From: Butyrivibrio sp. AE2015
GTDB taxonomy: Bacteria > Bacillota > Clostridia > Lachnospirales > Lachnospiraceae
NCBI RefSeq assembly: GCF_000420825.1
Contig: NZ_ATVR01000014.1
Span: 1-64,000, forward strand
Reading direction: 5' to 3'
Length of the DNA stretch: 64,000 nt
Shown piece by piece: positions 35,458 through 44,437 of this stretch; positions within the stretch are counted from its first letter, which is position 1, and each line of letters opens with the position of its first letter. The notes beneath the pieces were generated by a model. It had not been told where the DNA came from and did not search any database. It worked only from the letters and a program-made list of their open reading frames with translations. The position numbers were made by a program, and so were the translations under genes.

Positions 35458-35498
35458 TTATTTTTCCTCGTTTTCCTTTTGTTCTTTTATTTACTAAG

Positions 35499-35560
35499 CT
35501 ATGATAAGACGGATTGCTTCACTTCGTTCTCGCAATCCTACAAACATATTCTCATCATAG
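35499..35560 (-). repeat. Hairpin repeat, copy B, upstream of rfbB
   Basis: Outer arms CTATGAT (35499-35505) and ATCATAG (35554-35560) and inner arms GGATTGC (35511-35517) and GCAATCC (35532-35538) form a long hairpin. The minus-strand end CAATCCGTCTTATCAT resembles copies A and C. It would be at the 5' end of the rfbB transcript. Confidence 0.6.
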
Positions 35561-37027
35561 GAGTATACCACAACTCATCAATAAGTAGAAGAGTCCCATA
35601 GAATAGCACATATACCTGGGCTGGGGGAATATCATAGAGCCCGTGACCACGCTGTTTATAAACACTCCTACGATAACAATGAATGCCATTAAAAGAATAT
35701 CCTCTTTTTTCCTAAGGACTCCCATTCTGAACATCAAGGTCAGATACAAAATATAGATCACCAAAGATGCTGTAATAAGAATTCTTGGAGATATGTTCGC
35801 CACTGATATTACAAACGCCTTGAGCACATTTGCCTTGAATACATACAGGAAGGCTTTTGACTCTCCCTTAAATATTCCCGAAATATCTTTTTTCATAAGC
35901 TCTGTCAAAAGAACTTTCTCAACCGCATCTTCTTTTAATGACGCAGCAGTTCCCTCAAGTTCCGGAAAATGCTCCGCGACATATTCATCGCATAGAGGCA
36001 GTACCACATCAAATCCGATAACATCATAGCTATCCGCATAGTGCGCGGCCATGGAAACCCAGTCAGAGTTAGAAATCGTCGACTCTTCTCCAAGCTCATA
36101 CCCTGATGAAGCAAAGTCAATTGTAAGCTCCCGCTCGATCAAAGTGTCATAGATCCTGGCGTACAGCTCGCTGAGATTCGGATAATCCTCAGAAGTATCA
36201 TACTTCTCATACAAAGCTGCATCTTCAGCTTTAGCAGTATAAAGGACTGTATCAAGAGCTCCCTTGCTATTTCCGATGTGCTCTGCAAAAACTCCTCTGA
36301 CTGCGTAATTATAACCTCTGTCAGCAAGGCTTATGCAGACAATTGCAAGAATGATAAGAATGCAGTTTTCCACAAATTCTCTGATGTTTCTGGTTTTTTT
36401 CCACAAAAGATGGAGCACAAAAGACACAAATCCCCAGATAAGAAGTGTTATGAGCATCTGCTTTCTGACACTGGATATGAGCACACACAAGACAAAAAGA
36501 GCCACCCTATTAAAGCGGTTATTATCCTTTATCAGTGCAAACAGCCTTATGTTAAACAGCACAAAAAGTGGCATTGCAAGAGACTCTGTCATGATACACT
36601 CCGAATACATGGAGCCCCTTTTAGCCGCAAAACGATTAAGCGCAGCCACAGCAATCTGGAAAAACACTGTCAGAAAGCCAATAACCTTTGCTTTACCTTC
36701 ACTAGTATTATCTCTTGCAACCCTGTACATAAAAAAGCCAGTTCTTGATGTTGCATACACCCAAAAGAGGCTCTGTATGATCACTGCGCAAAACAGATAA
36801 GAAGGCTGTCCGTACATGGTTCCTGCAAAATCAAAGAATTCAAATATCTTTCTTATCCCTAAAAGAAATAGAGGGTACACCGGTTCTCTTGAAAAATCCA
36901 TACTGGTATAACTTGGAGAATCGACGCACCACACGGTTCCGTCATAAACCGCCATTCCCATAAAAAACAGGAATGGCAGTATTACGTACAACAATATTAA
37001 ATTATTTTCTTGCTTTGTTTTAATCAT
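35555..37027 (-). CDS. Polytopic membrane protein, GT-C glycosyltransferase-like
   Basis: A 490-residue protein with about ten hydrophobic segments and a large hydrophilic loop (about 250-380) before the last four. Near the first loop it has VDSPSYTSMDFSREPVYPLF and later CIMTESLAMPLFVLF, resembling the acidic-loop and ESL patterns of GT-C enzymes that use polyprenyl-phosphate sugars. A GT-C role, adding a sugar outside the membrane, is inferred. A TTG at 37033 is an alternative start; the ATG at 37027 is chosen, but neither has a clear ribosome binding site, so coupling to the GH25 gene 6 nt upstream is likely. Confidence 0.72.
   Translation of the reverse strand: MIKTKQENNLILLYVILPFLFFMGMAVYDGTVWCVDSPSYTSMDFSREPVYPLFLLGIRKIFEFFDFAGTMYGQPSYLFCAVIIQSLFWVYATSRTGFFMYRVARDNTSEGKAKVIGFLTVFFQIAVAALNRFAAKRGSMYSECIMTESLAMPLFVLFNIRLFALIKDNNRFNRVALFVLCVLISSVRKQMLITLLIWGFVSFVLHLLWKKTRNIREFVENCILIILAIVCISLADRGYNYAVRGVFAEHIGNSKGALDTVLYTAKAEDAALYEKYDTSEDYPNLSELYARIYDTLIERELTIDFASSGYELGEESTISNSDWVSMAAHYADSYDVIGFDVVLPLCDEYVAEHFPELEGTAASLKEDAVEKVLLTELMKKDISGIFKGESKAFLYVFKANVLKAFVISVANISPRILITASLVIYILYLTLMFRMGVLRKKEDILLMAFIVIVGVFINSVVTGSMIFPQPRYMCYSMGLFYLLMSCGILL
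35562..35570 (-). promoter_or_regulatory. Extended -10 promoter of the rfbB operon
   Basis: Minus-strand TGGTATACT matches the extended -10 pattern TGnTATAAT with one mismatch and lies directly before hairpin copy B, inside the last codons of the upstream gene. No good -35 is visible. Confidence 0.45.
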
Positions 37028-37033
37028 AGACAA

Positions 37034-39967
37034 TCAGTAGTAGATATTCATATCTACATTTCCGGAAATACCGGACACTTTTCCTTTTGAAGTGTACTGC
37101 CACATATTTACCTTGGAAGCTGAATATTCCATGGCTGACTTGTACTGGGCAAGCCAGATGTTATAGCTGCTAAGCTGAGAAACATTCATCTTCTCAGTAA
37201 ACCAGGTCTTATTGGAATAAACACCAACTGAGTAACCGGCATTTGCAACTGTTCCGCAGAAAGCCTTGATATTGGCTGTTCTCTGGTCATTACTGATTCC
37301 ATCGCCACGGCCGTTACTCTTTTCAATATCCAGGTAAACCGGATATGAAAGGCTGTAGCCCTTGATAAGGCTGATTACCATTGAGGCTTCCTCAACAGCC
37401 TCTACTTCATTAACCGCCTGTGAAAAGAAATATACACCTACCTTAAGTCCGGCATCCTGAGCGCCCTTTATATTGGACTTAAACTTTGAGTCCTCAATAA
37501 GAGCTCCCTCGGATGAACCTCTGTAGCCACATCTGATTATGACAAAGTTCACACCTGAGTTCTTAACTGCTGCCCAGTCAATATTTCCATTCCACTTACT
37601 TACATCTATTCCCATAACATTGGATGATCCTGCAATAGCGCCATCACTTCCAAATGTGTACTTGGCTCCCTGTATAACCTGCTCGCCTGTAACAGGATTA
37701 CCATTTTTGTCAAAGAAATAAGTCTTGCCATCGATAGTCTGCCATCCTGTATATTTATAGGATGTAGCACCGTTTCGAAGGTAGAAAACAGACTCTATAT
37801 AATAGTCACCGTAATCAGCTTCGATATAGTTGCCATCGCTGTCCTTGATATAGACAGACTTGCCATCTTTGGTCTTTAGTTTTTCGCTTGTGCTCTTTAC
37901 AGTTACTGTGACCTTGGCCTCTGAATAGCCATCAGCGGTAACTGTCACTGTAGTTTCACCTGACTCCTCACCTTTTATGGTTGTTCCGTCAACAGAAACC
38001 TTTCCTGTATCTGCAGATGAAACCTTAAGGGATATATCTGAATTTTTTGGTTCAATCTTAAATGTCTGTCCCTTAACTATTGTCACCTTGGTGATACTTA
38101 TTGGTGAGCCCTTGTCACTTGATGAACTGCTGCCCGTAGTACTTGAACTGCTGGAGTTTGAAGTCGAACTGCTTGAGCTACTTGAGCTGCTGGAACTGCT
38201 GGAACTTGAGGATTCACTACCCTCTTTTTTAACTACAACTTTAACTATTTCTTTCTGATATCCATCAGCTGTTATAGTAATATACTCAGTTCCCTCTCCT
38301 ACAGCAGTAATGGTGCCATCCTCTGAAACCTTTACAAGATCTGAATCTGATGATGAATAATGAGGCTCTGATGGTCCGTCTATAAGTTCAATCTTTGAAG
38401 TCTCTCCCGGTTTTAAGTTAACATCATACTGCTTGACCTTAAACTCTTTATCTTCCTCTTCAGACTCACTTTTTTCGCCATCTGTTGTGAAAGCAAGGAA
38501 CATGAATCTTCCTACACCGTTCATGGCACTGCTTGAAGGATCTACAATATTACTCTTGTCCACAGCTTCGTACGTGTAGCTGCCACTTCCATCACTGTTT
38601 CCGTCGCCCTCGCCAACAGCAGTCTTGGTACTTTCAACCCATTCAACCGTATCTGTAAGAGCTGACTCAACCTTATCAGCAACAGCTGTGTCCTCTTTGG
38701 CTACATTTACTTCAGATTCCTTTTTAACCTCGCCTGTCACATCCACAGCCTTCATCTCGACTGTATTCTTTACTGTAACCGATTTGGAGGAAGTATCAAC
38801 TTTGTAATTGGCATAATCCCCTGAAAGAGCATTAGGCGTAACTGTATACTTACCTGCTGTCAGGTCTTTTTTATAAATTATACCGTCCTGGTCGTGGTCA
38901 TCATATGACACGCTTGTTCCATCAGGATTTACTACTGTTACAGTAAAAGGTGTGCTCGCTACAAGCTTTCCTGTCTTGGAATTGGTAAATTTAATCTTGA
39001 TATCGCTTTTGATAGTGGCAACAGACATGGAAACGTTTATTGTGGCGTTCTCATCCTCTTTCTCACTATTCTCCTGCTCTTTTCCTTCCTCATCTTCGGA
39101 AATTAGCTGTGCTGCCTCCAGTTTTGCTCTCTGGGCATCCGCAACCGCCATAAGGCCGCTCTCACCTACAATCTCGGTATTGCCATAATTTTCCCCTACA
39201 CTGGCAAAAGAACTGATCTGATGATTTTTGTCCATGGCCTTTTTATAGAACACACCGGTAGCCACAGCTCCCACAATCAGGAGTATAAATATAAATGCAG
39301 CAATTCTCTCAACTGCTGAAGACTCAGTTATGATGCCAAGAATTCCTGACCCGGAATCATCGCTTGACCTTCTTCTGTCATGCCAGTCATCATGATCTCT
39401 GCCTCTTCTTAATTGTCTGTCATCATGATTTCTCTCTCTTCCGGACCTCCTGTCATCATACTCTCTGCTACGTCTATCGGGCCTTCCTCCCCGGCGATCG
39501 CTTACATAGTCATCATAGACATCATCGTAATCTTCATCATCCTCGTCATATTCGTCGTGCTCATAATTTCTTCGATTATCGATGTCTTCTACATTTCTGT
39601 AGTCTTCATCACCTTCATAGAGTTCATCATCCTCATCTTCATAAGGATCATCGTCCTCGTAATCATCATCTTCATAATAATCGCGGTCGTCATCATAGTC
39701 TCTGTCATATTCGTCATCATCTATGCCATCTGTCTCGCGATCATATTCCTGATCATCCCTTTCGTAATCACCGGACTCGTCATACTCACGATCATCCTCG
39801 TAGTAATCATCATCCTCTACATCACTGTAGTCGTCCTCGTAATCATCCTCAGGATAATCGTCGTACTCATCATCGTACTGCTCTCTGTAATCTATATCCT
39901 CGTCATGGTGCCTTTTACGCGAACTCTTTCCCATAAGCCCCAAGCCTCTTTTAGAACTTCTCCTCAT
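37034..39967 (-). CDS. GH25 lysozyme-like wall protein with acidic cytoplasmic tail
   Basis: A 977-residue membrane protein. Residues 20-200 are extremely rich in Asp, Glu, Tyr and Arg and lie before a single transmembrane helix (221-241), so this tail faces the cytoplasm. Outside follow regions of Ig-like beta domains, including KDLTAGKYTVTP and two bacterial Ig-like stretches (GETTVTVTADGYSEAKVTVTV type), split by a Ser-rich linker, then a choline-binding-type repeat (GWQTIDGKTYFFDKNGNPVT) and a C-terminal GH25 domain (about 781-977) with MGIDVSKWNGNIDW and YPVYLDIEKSN. GH25 enzymes cut the glycan of peptidoglycan. The start has GGAGAG upstream. Confidence 0.9.
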   Translation of the reverse strand: MRRSSKRGLGLMGKSSRKRHHDEDIDYREQYDDEYDDYPEDDYEDDYSDVEDDDYYEDDREYDESGDYERDDQEYDRETDGIDDDEYDRDYDDDRDYYEDDDYEDDDPYEDEDDELYEGDEDYRNVEDIDNRRNYEHDEYDEDDEDYDDVYDDYVSDRRGGRPDRRSREYDDRRSGRERNHDDRQLRRGRDHDDWHDRRRSSDDSGSGILGIITESSAVERIAAFIFILLIVGAVATGVFYKKAMDKNHQISSFASVGENYGNTEIVGESGLMAVADAQRAKLEAAQLISEDEEGKEQENSEKEDENATINVSMSVATIKSDIKIKFTNSKTGKLVASTPFTVTVVNPDGTSVSYDDHDQDGIIYKKDLTAGKYTVTPNALSGDYANYKVDTSSKSVTVKNTVEMKAVDVTGEVKKESEVNVAKEDTAVADKVESALTDTVEWVESTKTAVGEGDGNSDGSGSYTYEAVDKSNIVDPSSSAMNGVGRFMFLAFTTDGEKSESEEEDKEFKVKQYDVNLKPGETSKIELIDGPSEPHYSSSDSDLVKVSEDGTITAVGEGTEYITITADGYQKEIVKVVVKKEGSESSSSSSSSSSSSSSSSTSNSSSSSTTGSSSSSDKGSPISITKVTIVKGQTFKIEPKNSDISLKVSSADTGKVSVDGTTIKGEESGETTVTVTADGYSEAKVTVTVKSTSEKLKTKDGKSVYIKDSDGNYIEADYGDYYIESVFYLRNGATSYKYTGWQTIDGKTYFFDKNGNPVTGEQVIQGAKYTFGSDGAIAGSSNVMGIDVSKWNGNIDWAAVKNSGVNFVIIRCGYRGSSEGALIEDSKFKSNIKGAQDAGLKVGVYFFSQAVNEVEAVEEASMVISLIKGYSLSYPVYLDIEKSNGRGDGISNDQRTANIKAFCGTVANAGYSVGVYSNKTWFTEKMNVSQLSSYNIWLAQYKSAMEYSASKVNMWQYTSKGKVSGISGNVDMNIYY

Positions 39968-40050
39968 ACTTCTCTCCCGATCTAGCCACTTTTATAGCTA
40001 AAATTCATTTACATTTTAACATCAACAAGTCACTTCATCAAACTTAACGC

Positions 40051-40395
40051 TCACCCCAGCGCGTAGAACACAGCGATTCCCGCAATTATAAAGATCATTC
40101 CTATAAGCTTTCTGGTTGTTATCTTTTCCCTGAAAAAGAATCTGGACATAAACATAACGATGATATATCCGACAGGCTCCATGACTACAACCCCCATGTA
40201 ACCAAGGCCATCATAACAGAAAATAGAGATCACCATAGATAAGACCAAAAGGCCATATCCGCCAATAACCAGGCCGTTTAAATACTCTCTGATAAATGAT
40301 GAGTACTTTCTTCCGGCGCTCTGCTTAAGAAGCATCTGAGATGTTGAGGCTATGAACTCAGATACGATCATTAGAAAAAAGAAAATATTAATCAT
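40051..40395 (-). CDS. Half-size DMT (EamA/SMR-like) transporter, subunit 2
   Basis: A 114-residue protein with four hydrophobic helices, the size of a small multidrug-resistance or ArnE/ArnF-type half transporter. It has LLKQSAGRKY near helix 1, MEPVGYIIVMFMSRFFFREKITTRKLIG in the second half and a final IIAGIAVFYALG, typical of EamA repeats. It overlaps the companion gene by 8 nt, so the two are made together and probably form a heterodimer. With GtrII upstream, flipping of a polyprenyl-phosphate sugar is a likely role, replacing GtrA. Confidence 0.85.
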   Translation of the reverse strand: MINIFFFLMIVSEFIASTSQMLLKQSAGRKYSSFIREYLNGLVIGGYGLLVLSMVISIFCYDGLGYMGVVVMEPVGYIIVMFMSRFFFREKITTRKLIGMIFIIAGIAVFYALG

Positions 40396-40759
40396 CTTCT
40401 CCTTCTCCTTTCACAGCGCCGGTATTCATAATTACAACACCTATAACTACAAGCACCACGCCCACTACTTTAAAGGGTGTGATTCCCTGGCTGAAGATTA
40501 TAAAGTTCCAAAGCATTGACCACATCAAAGTCATGGCCTTATTGGCATATGCCACAGACAACTGGAACCTCTTTATCATCTGCTGCCAGATAAGCGCATA
40601 GGCAGCAAGAATAATAAATTCAAGTCCAAAAAACAATAAATATCCCGTTGATAAAAATTCATATTTCGATGCCAGATTAGCTGCCACTGTGGAGAGGGAA
40701 TAAACAACCACCGCACTCTGAAGCAGCAGAATATCTGTCAGATTGATTCTCTTTTTCAT
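40388..40759 (-). CDS. Half-size DMT (EamA/SMR-like) transporter, subunit 1
   Basis: A 123-residue four-helix protein of the DMT superfamily, with LATVAANLASKYEFLSTGYLL-like first repeat features, ANKAMTLMWSMLWNFIIFSQGITP and a late VVLVVIGVVIMNTG. The C-terminus is acidic. It is translationally coupled to the gene at 40051. Heterodimeric four-helix DMT pairs such as ArnE/ArnF flip lipid-linked sugars; small-drug export is the alternative. The GtrII neighbour 39 nt upstream favours the first. Confidence 0.85.
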   Translation of the reverse strand: MKKRINLTDILLLQSAVVVYSLSTVAANLASKYEFLSTGYLLFFGLEFIILAAYALIWQQMIKRFQLSVAYANKAMTLMWSMLWNFIIFSQGITPFKVVGVVLVVIGVVIMNTGAVKGEGEDD

Positions 40760-40798
40760 ATAATTATCTCTCTCTTAAAACTGTTATCAGTAACTTCA

Positions 40799-42310
40799 TC
40801 AAGGCTCACTCATCTTGATGATCACATAATTGTCCCATTTTACGATATAGCCTTCATTAGGGAAGCTGGGCATATCAGCAAGATACTCTGAGTAAGCTTT
40901 GTCCTCATAGTAATCTCTTGAAATATTCATATTAAGTCCAAGAGTTTTCCTAAAGAGTCCGTCATAATATGCATGCATTCCGATCTCATCAAGGATAAAA
41001 TCACCCACATTGGCATAGCCAAGGGCCCTGTCCTGCAGCTCGTTTTTGTAATAAAGGCCATTTGAATAAGGTTTTCCGATAATGAAATACTCAATATCAG
41101 GTGACAGTGCTCCCATGTCCTCAAGGTCAGATACAACCATGTTTGCAAATGTGAGCATTGTTTTTTTGCCCTCAAGCATCGCATACTGATCCACAATAAC
41201 CTGCATGGAATTTCCATATATTATCAGAACCACAAAAGCGATCACAAGTCCGCGTACAAGCTTTGCCACATCAATCTCTTTCATGGCAATAAGAATCAAA
41301 AACGGCAATATCATATACACAGCAAGAGACATGTGTATCTGAGGTTCTGTCTCCCTTGAAATGATAAGTACAGCATCGGCCGCCACCGGAAGAAGAGCAA
41401 CCAAAACAGCAAAAAGAACTGCATTTTTCCTGTCCTTTTTAAATATGTTCACAAACAGATAAATAACAACAACCGCAACAAAAAGTTTTATCAAAAGATC
41501 GATGCCGTTGTTATCAAGAATGTTTATATAACTTGCCTCCCAGATAAAGGAATACATTCCTCCAACAACTTCCAAAAGAGAAAGGAAAATACTTCCAACG
41601 CCTACCTCAGACGCACCATGGAAATCAGTAAGTCCAAGGTCTGTTACCTTTAAAACAATATTGGTAACTATCGTATATAAAACACCGCCAAGGATGATAG
41701 TACCAAGAAGCCTCAATGCCTTTTTAAAGCTATCTCCAAAGCTTTTTCCTGAAAATATCTCAGAAATAATATAGAAAAATGCCACAACTGCCGCTGTTCC
41801 GAGGAAAGCCTGATAGATTCCAAGGCTAAGGCACAAAAGAACTCCGCCTGCAATTATAGGCCATAGTTTAGCATTTACCTTTCCAACCAGGTACATTGCA
41901 AGTACTGAAAGAAAGAATGATAAAGCATAATGAGATGAGCAGAACTTATATCCCAGTATACTAAGCACAGGTGCTGATGAAAGGAATATGGCCCCGCACA
42001 AAAAAGCAGGCAGTCCGCTCTTAATATCAAAAAGATCAAGAGCCAGTACGAATCCAAGTACAAACAACACTATTGAAACCAGTGAAACAAGCGGATCAAT
42101 ATGTACTCCCAATAAAAGCTTATCAAGAACTACAATGAACCATCTTCCACAAGTAAATTCCCAGTTATTGCCGACATAATATTCCTGCTGCCAGTAGCCA
42201 TCAAGATTATTGGTAAGCTGCTCAGACATGAAAACAGAGTATAAAGCTGCCGCAAAGACAAATAAAAACGCAGCAAGTTTCCAGTATTTTTTGGTCAAGT
42301 TCTCTATCAT
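40799..42310 (-). CDS. GtrII-like polytopic glucosyltransferase
   Basis: A 503-residue membrane protein with about eleven hydrophobic segments and a C-terminal extracytoplasmic domain of about 110 residues. The first loop NLDGYWQQEYYVGNNWEFTC with GRWF resembles the GtrII (Glucos_trans_II) family, which moves glucose from polyprenyl-phosphate glucose to a surface glycan. In phage-type gtr clusters this activity needs a GtrB synthase and a flippase: GtrB-like GT2 enzymes are at 55394 and 63366, and the DMT pair follows immediately. It starts 2 nt after the upstream stop, with GGGGAG as binding site. Confidence 0.85.
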   Translation of the reverse strand: MIENLTKKYWKLAAFLFVFAAALYSVFMSEQLTNNLDGYWQQEYYVGNNWEFTCGRWFIVVLDKLLLGVHIDPLVSLVSIVLFVLGFVLALDLFDIKSGLPAFLCGAIFLSSAPVLSILGYKFCSSHYALSFFLSVLAMYLVGKVNAKLWPIIAGGVLLCLSLGIYQAFLGTAAVVAFFYIISEIFSGKSFGDSFKKALRLLGTIILGGVLYTIVTNIVLKVTDLGLTDFHGASEVGVGSIFLSLLEVVGGMYSFIWEASYINILDNNGIDLLIKLFVAVVVIYLFVNIFKKDRKNAVLFAVLVALLPVAADAVLIISRETEPQIHMSLAVYMILPFLILIAMKEIDVAKLVRGLVIAFVVLIIYGNSMQVIVDQYAMLEGKKTMLTFANMVVSDLEDMGALSPDIEYFIIGKPYSNGLYYKNELQDRALGYANVGDFILDEIGMHAYYDGLFRKTLGLNMNISRDYYEDKAYSEYLADMPSFPNEGYIVKWDNYVIIKMSEP

Positions 42311-42312
42311 TA

Positions 42313-43335
42313 TCAGTTCTCCCCAGTTCCACTTGTATATTCAGGATATATCACTCTCACAAAATGCTCCGCCATATATGCATTACAGTCAGCATTTACA
42401 TGAACGTTATCCAAAAGCCATGAGGAGCTGTTATCCTCATCGATTGTTCCATAATAGTTATCCACAAAAGAAACGCCTGTAGCTCCGGATACATCGATCA
42501 TGAACTGCAGATATGTTGTGAGCTTACCGTTTCCAAAATCAAATCTGTCTCCGCTCACAAGCTGTCCTGATGAATCATAGGCATAACACATAGGAAATGA
42601 CATACACACGATCCTTATAAAAGGATATTTTTCCTGAATAAGCTTGATGCCTGCATTAAGAGCACCGCTGTATGTAACAGGATCGCTATCATCGTCCGGA
42701 TTCATTCCGATCCTAAGGCTTAAATAGTCCTGCGCATTATAGAAGATCACAAGAGTATCTACAGTATTGAAATCAAGAGCCTTCAGAGCCTCTGCGCTCT
42801 TATCGTACTGAGAATCAGGAAATAATGTAGCTTTTTCTATAAGCTGATCAAAGTCCTCGTCATATATGCACTTTGCAACATTATAAAAACTAAAGGCATC
42901 AAGACCGTAGTCATCAGTGTATGTAGCGTTCTTAAGTGCCACAGTAGATGCAGGGAAGCCAGCATTTATGCAATTTGATCCGGGGATAAGTGACTGCACA
43001 TTAGCAGTAACACCTGTTTCACTTGTGTCATAAGTAAGAGCATCATTGCCAAGGAAAAGAATAGTCTCTGTGCCATCATCCTCATGCCCTGCTTTCTTAT
43101 CCTCAGACAAAAGAAATATCTGATCCAGAACTTCTATCTCATAGCTCTCACCGGTTACTCCTTCAGTCTTGGCAGTTCCCATATTCCACTTCCAAAGCTT
43201 AAATGCCGAAAAAGCTAAAACTCCGACAATAATAACCGCCAAAGCAATATGGACCCACATAGGGATCTGCCTTTGATCATTCTCATCTCTTCTACTCATT
43301 TTATGTAGCACCATCCTTATAATCTTTTTTACCAC
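42313..43335 (-). CDS. SGNH-like extracytoplasmic protein with altered catalytic block
   Basis: A 340-residue protein with one N-terminal helix (about 27-47) and an SGNH-type fold outside. ILFLGNDALTYD sits where GDS is expected, so the nucleophile serine appears to be missing, while the late LLDNVHVNAD keeps a D-x-x-H-like motif. It overlaps the upstream gene by 7 nt. Start choice is uncertain: GTG at 43335, ATG at 43314 or ATG at 43299 are all possible; none has an ideal ribosome binding site. It belongs to the MBOAT module ending at 45868 and may bind or hand on acyl groups instead of hydrolysing them. Confidence 0.75.
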   Translation of the reverse strand: MVKKIIRMVLHKMSRRDENDQRQIPMWVHIALAVIIVGVLAFSAFKLWKWNMGTAKTEGVTGESYEIEVLDQIFLLSEDKKAGHEDDGTETILFLGNDALTYDTSETGVTANVQSLIPGSNCINAGFPASTVALKNATYTDDYGLDAFSFYNVAKCIYDEDFDQLIEKATLFPDSQYDKSAEALKALDFNTVDTLVIFYNAQDYLSLRIGMNPDDDSDPVTYSGALNAGIKLIQEKYPFIRIVCMSFPMCYAYDSSGQLVSGDRFDFGNGKLTTYLQFMIDVSGATGVSFVDNYYGTIDEDNSSSWLLDNVHVNADCNAYMAEHFVRVIYPEYTSGTGEN

Positions 43336-44408
43336 TCAGTGGAAAACAATTCATCAAAATCAAAGTCATCTATCATGCTGCGCATCTTAGTCAGCTCTTT
43401 TGCCATATCCTCAGAAGATGTTATCTCATATTCTCCACTCTTAAAGCATTCTACCATAAATCTGTTAATGTCGGGTTTGTAATGTGTGTAGTCCGCATAG
43501 TTGTTGAGATCCAGCGTCTCAGGCATAGTCTGAAAATAGAATAAATGAACATTGTCATACTCAAGCAGAGCATCTGCCACATACTGATACTGTTTAAAGG
43601 TCGCTTCAAAAGTATTTTCCTGCATCACATTATGCCAGTACAAAATGCTGTAGGGTGGGAAAAAGAAATAAAACTCCGTGTCAGGATTATCTTTTACAAA
43701 GGGCAGGATATTCACATCCAGGTTTTCTTTTGTCTGTGGTAAAAGAGTATCAAAAGATGTTTCCTCTTCCACATAGGAAGGCTCGTCGTAATTGTGCATA
43801 ACCCACTGAATATTGTAGTAATCAGGAGTCCACCAGCTCTTGTAGATCTCAGAAAGATCTGACCCCTGTCCCTGTATGAGAGGCCTCATAATATACTGCA
43901 ATATTACATCTTTATTCAAAAGATATTTCACGTCATTTATAGGATCTGAGTCATAAAGATACTCGGGTAGAGGATACTTTGTAGCGTTTATGTCAGCTGT
44001 CATTGTCGGTATATCCATGGCAAAAAACACAGCTTTCACATCATTTTTTCTCCTGGCGTAAGTATCCTTATCAAATACGATAGAGAGGATGTTGTAGTCA
44101 TCCCTTGGGTAGGCACCGCTATAGCTGAGCTTAACTGTGTTTACATCAAGTAGTTCCTTAAAATCGTCTGTATCGAAATTAACAGTCATGGATGAGCCAA
44201 TGATGCACCCCTCATACTCCATATTTTTGGCCATTCCAGGATTCTGGCTCAGCTGGTTGTCAACAACGTATGGGAACCCTTTTAATGGAGTATGATAGTG
44301 AAAAAAAGGATCCACATACACTACAAGAGCTGAGCACGCCGCAAAGGCCATAAGCATCAAAGCCAGAAGCATTATAAAAAGATTTTTATAGTTCTTGTCT
44401 TTTTCCAT
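43329..44408 (-). CDS. SGNH/DltD-like partner of the MBOAT acyltransferase
   Basis: A 359-residue protein with an N-terminal membrane helix (about 9-31) and an extracytoplasmic domain. CIIGSSMTVNF gives the serine block and YADYTHYKPDIN the Asp/His block of an SGNH-like fold; FYFFFPPYS lies between. This arrangement resembles AlgX/AlgJ, DltD and PatB proteins, which move an acyl group delivered by an MBOAT onto the polymer. It follows the MBOAT gene by 29 nt. The acyl group and polymer are unknown. Confidence 0.82.
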   Translation of the reverse strand: MEKDKNYKNLFIMLLALMLMAFAACSALVVYVDPFFHYHTPLKGFPYVVDNQLSQNPGMAKNMEYEGCIIGSSMTVNFDTDDFKELLDVNTVKLSYSGAYPRDDYNILSIVFDKDTYARRKNDVKAVFFAMDIPTMTADINATKYPLPEYLYDSDPINDVKYLLNKDVILQYIMRPLIQGQGSDLSEIYKSWWTPDYYNIQWVMHNYDEPSYVEEETSFDTLLPQTKENLDVNILPFVKDNPDTEFYFFFPPYSILYWHNVMQENTFEATFKQYQYVADALLEYDNVHLFYFQTMPETLDLNNYADYTHYKPDINRFMVECFKSGEYEITSSEDMAKELTKMRSMIDDFDFDELFSTEW

Positions 44409-44437
44409 CTAAAATAATCAACCTCGAAATATTCGCC

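Noticed and set aside
37977-38258. Plus-strand Leu/Glu-rich frame
   Set aside because: It is the complement of the Ser-rich linker of the GH25 protein; composition is explained by the simple repeat.
39413-39985. Plus-strand 190-residue Ile/Val-rich frame and an overlapping His-rich frame
   Set aside because: They are antisense readings of the Asp/Glu/Tyr-rich tail codons of the GH25 gene (GAT, GAC, GAA repeats read backwards), with no ribosome binding site.
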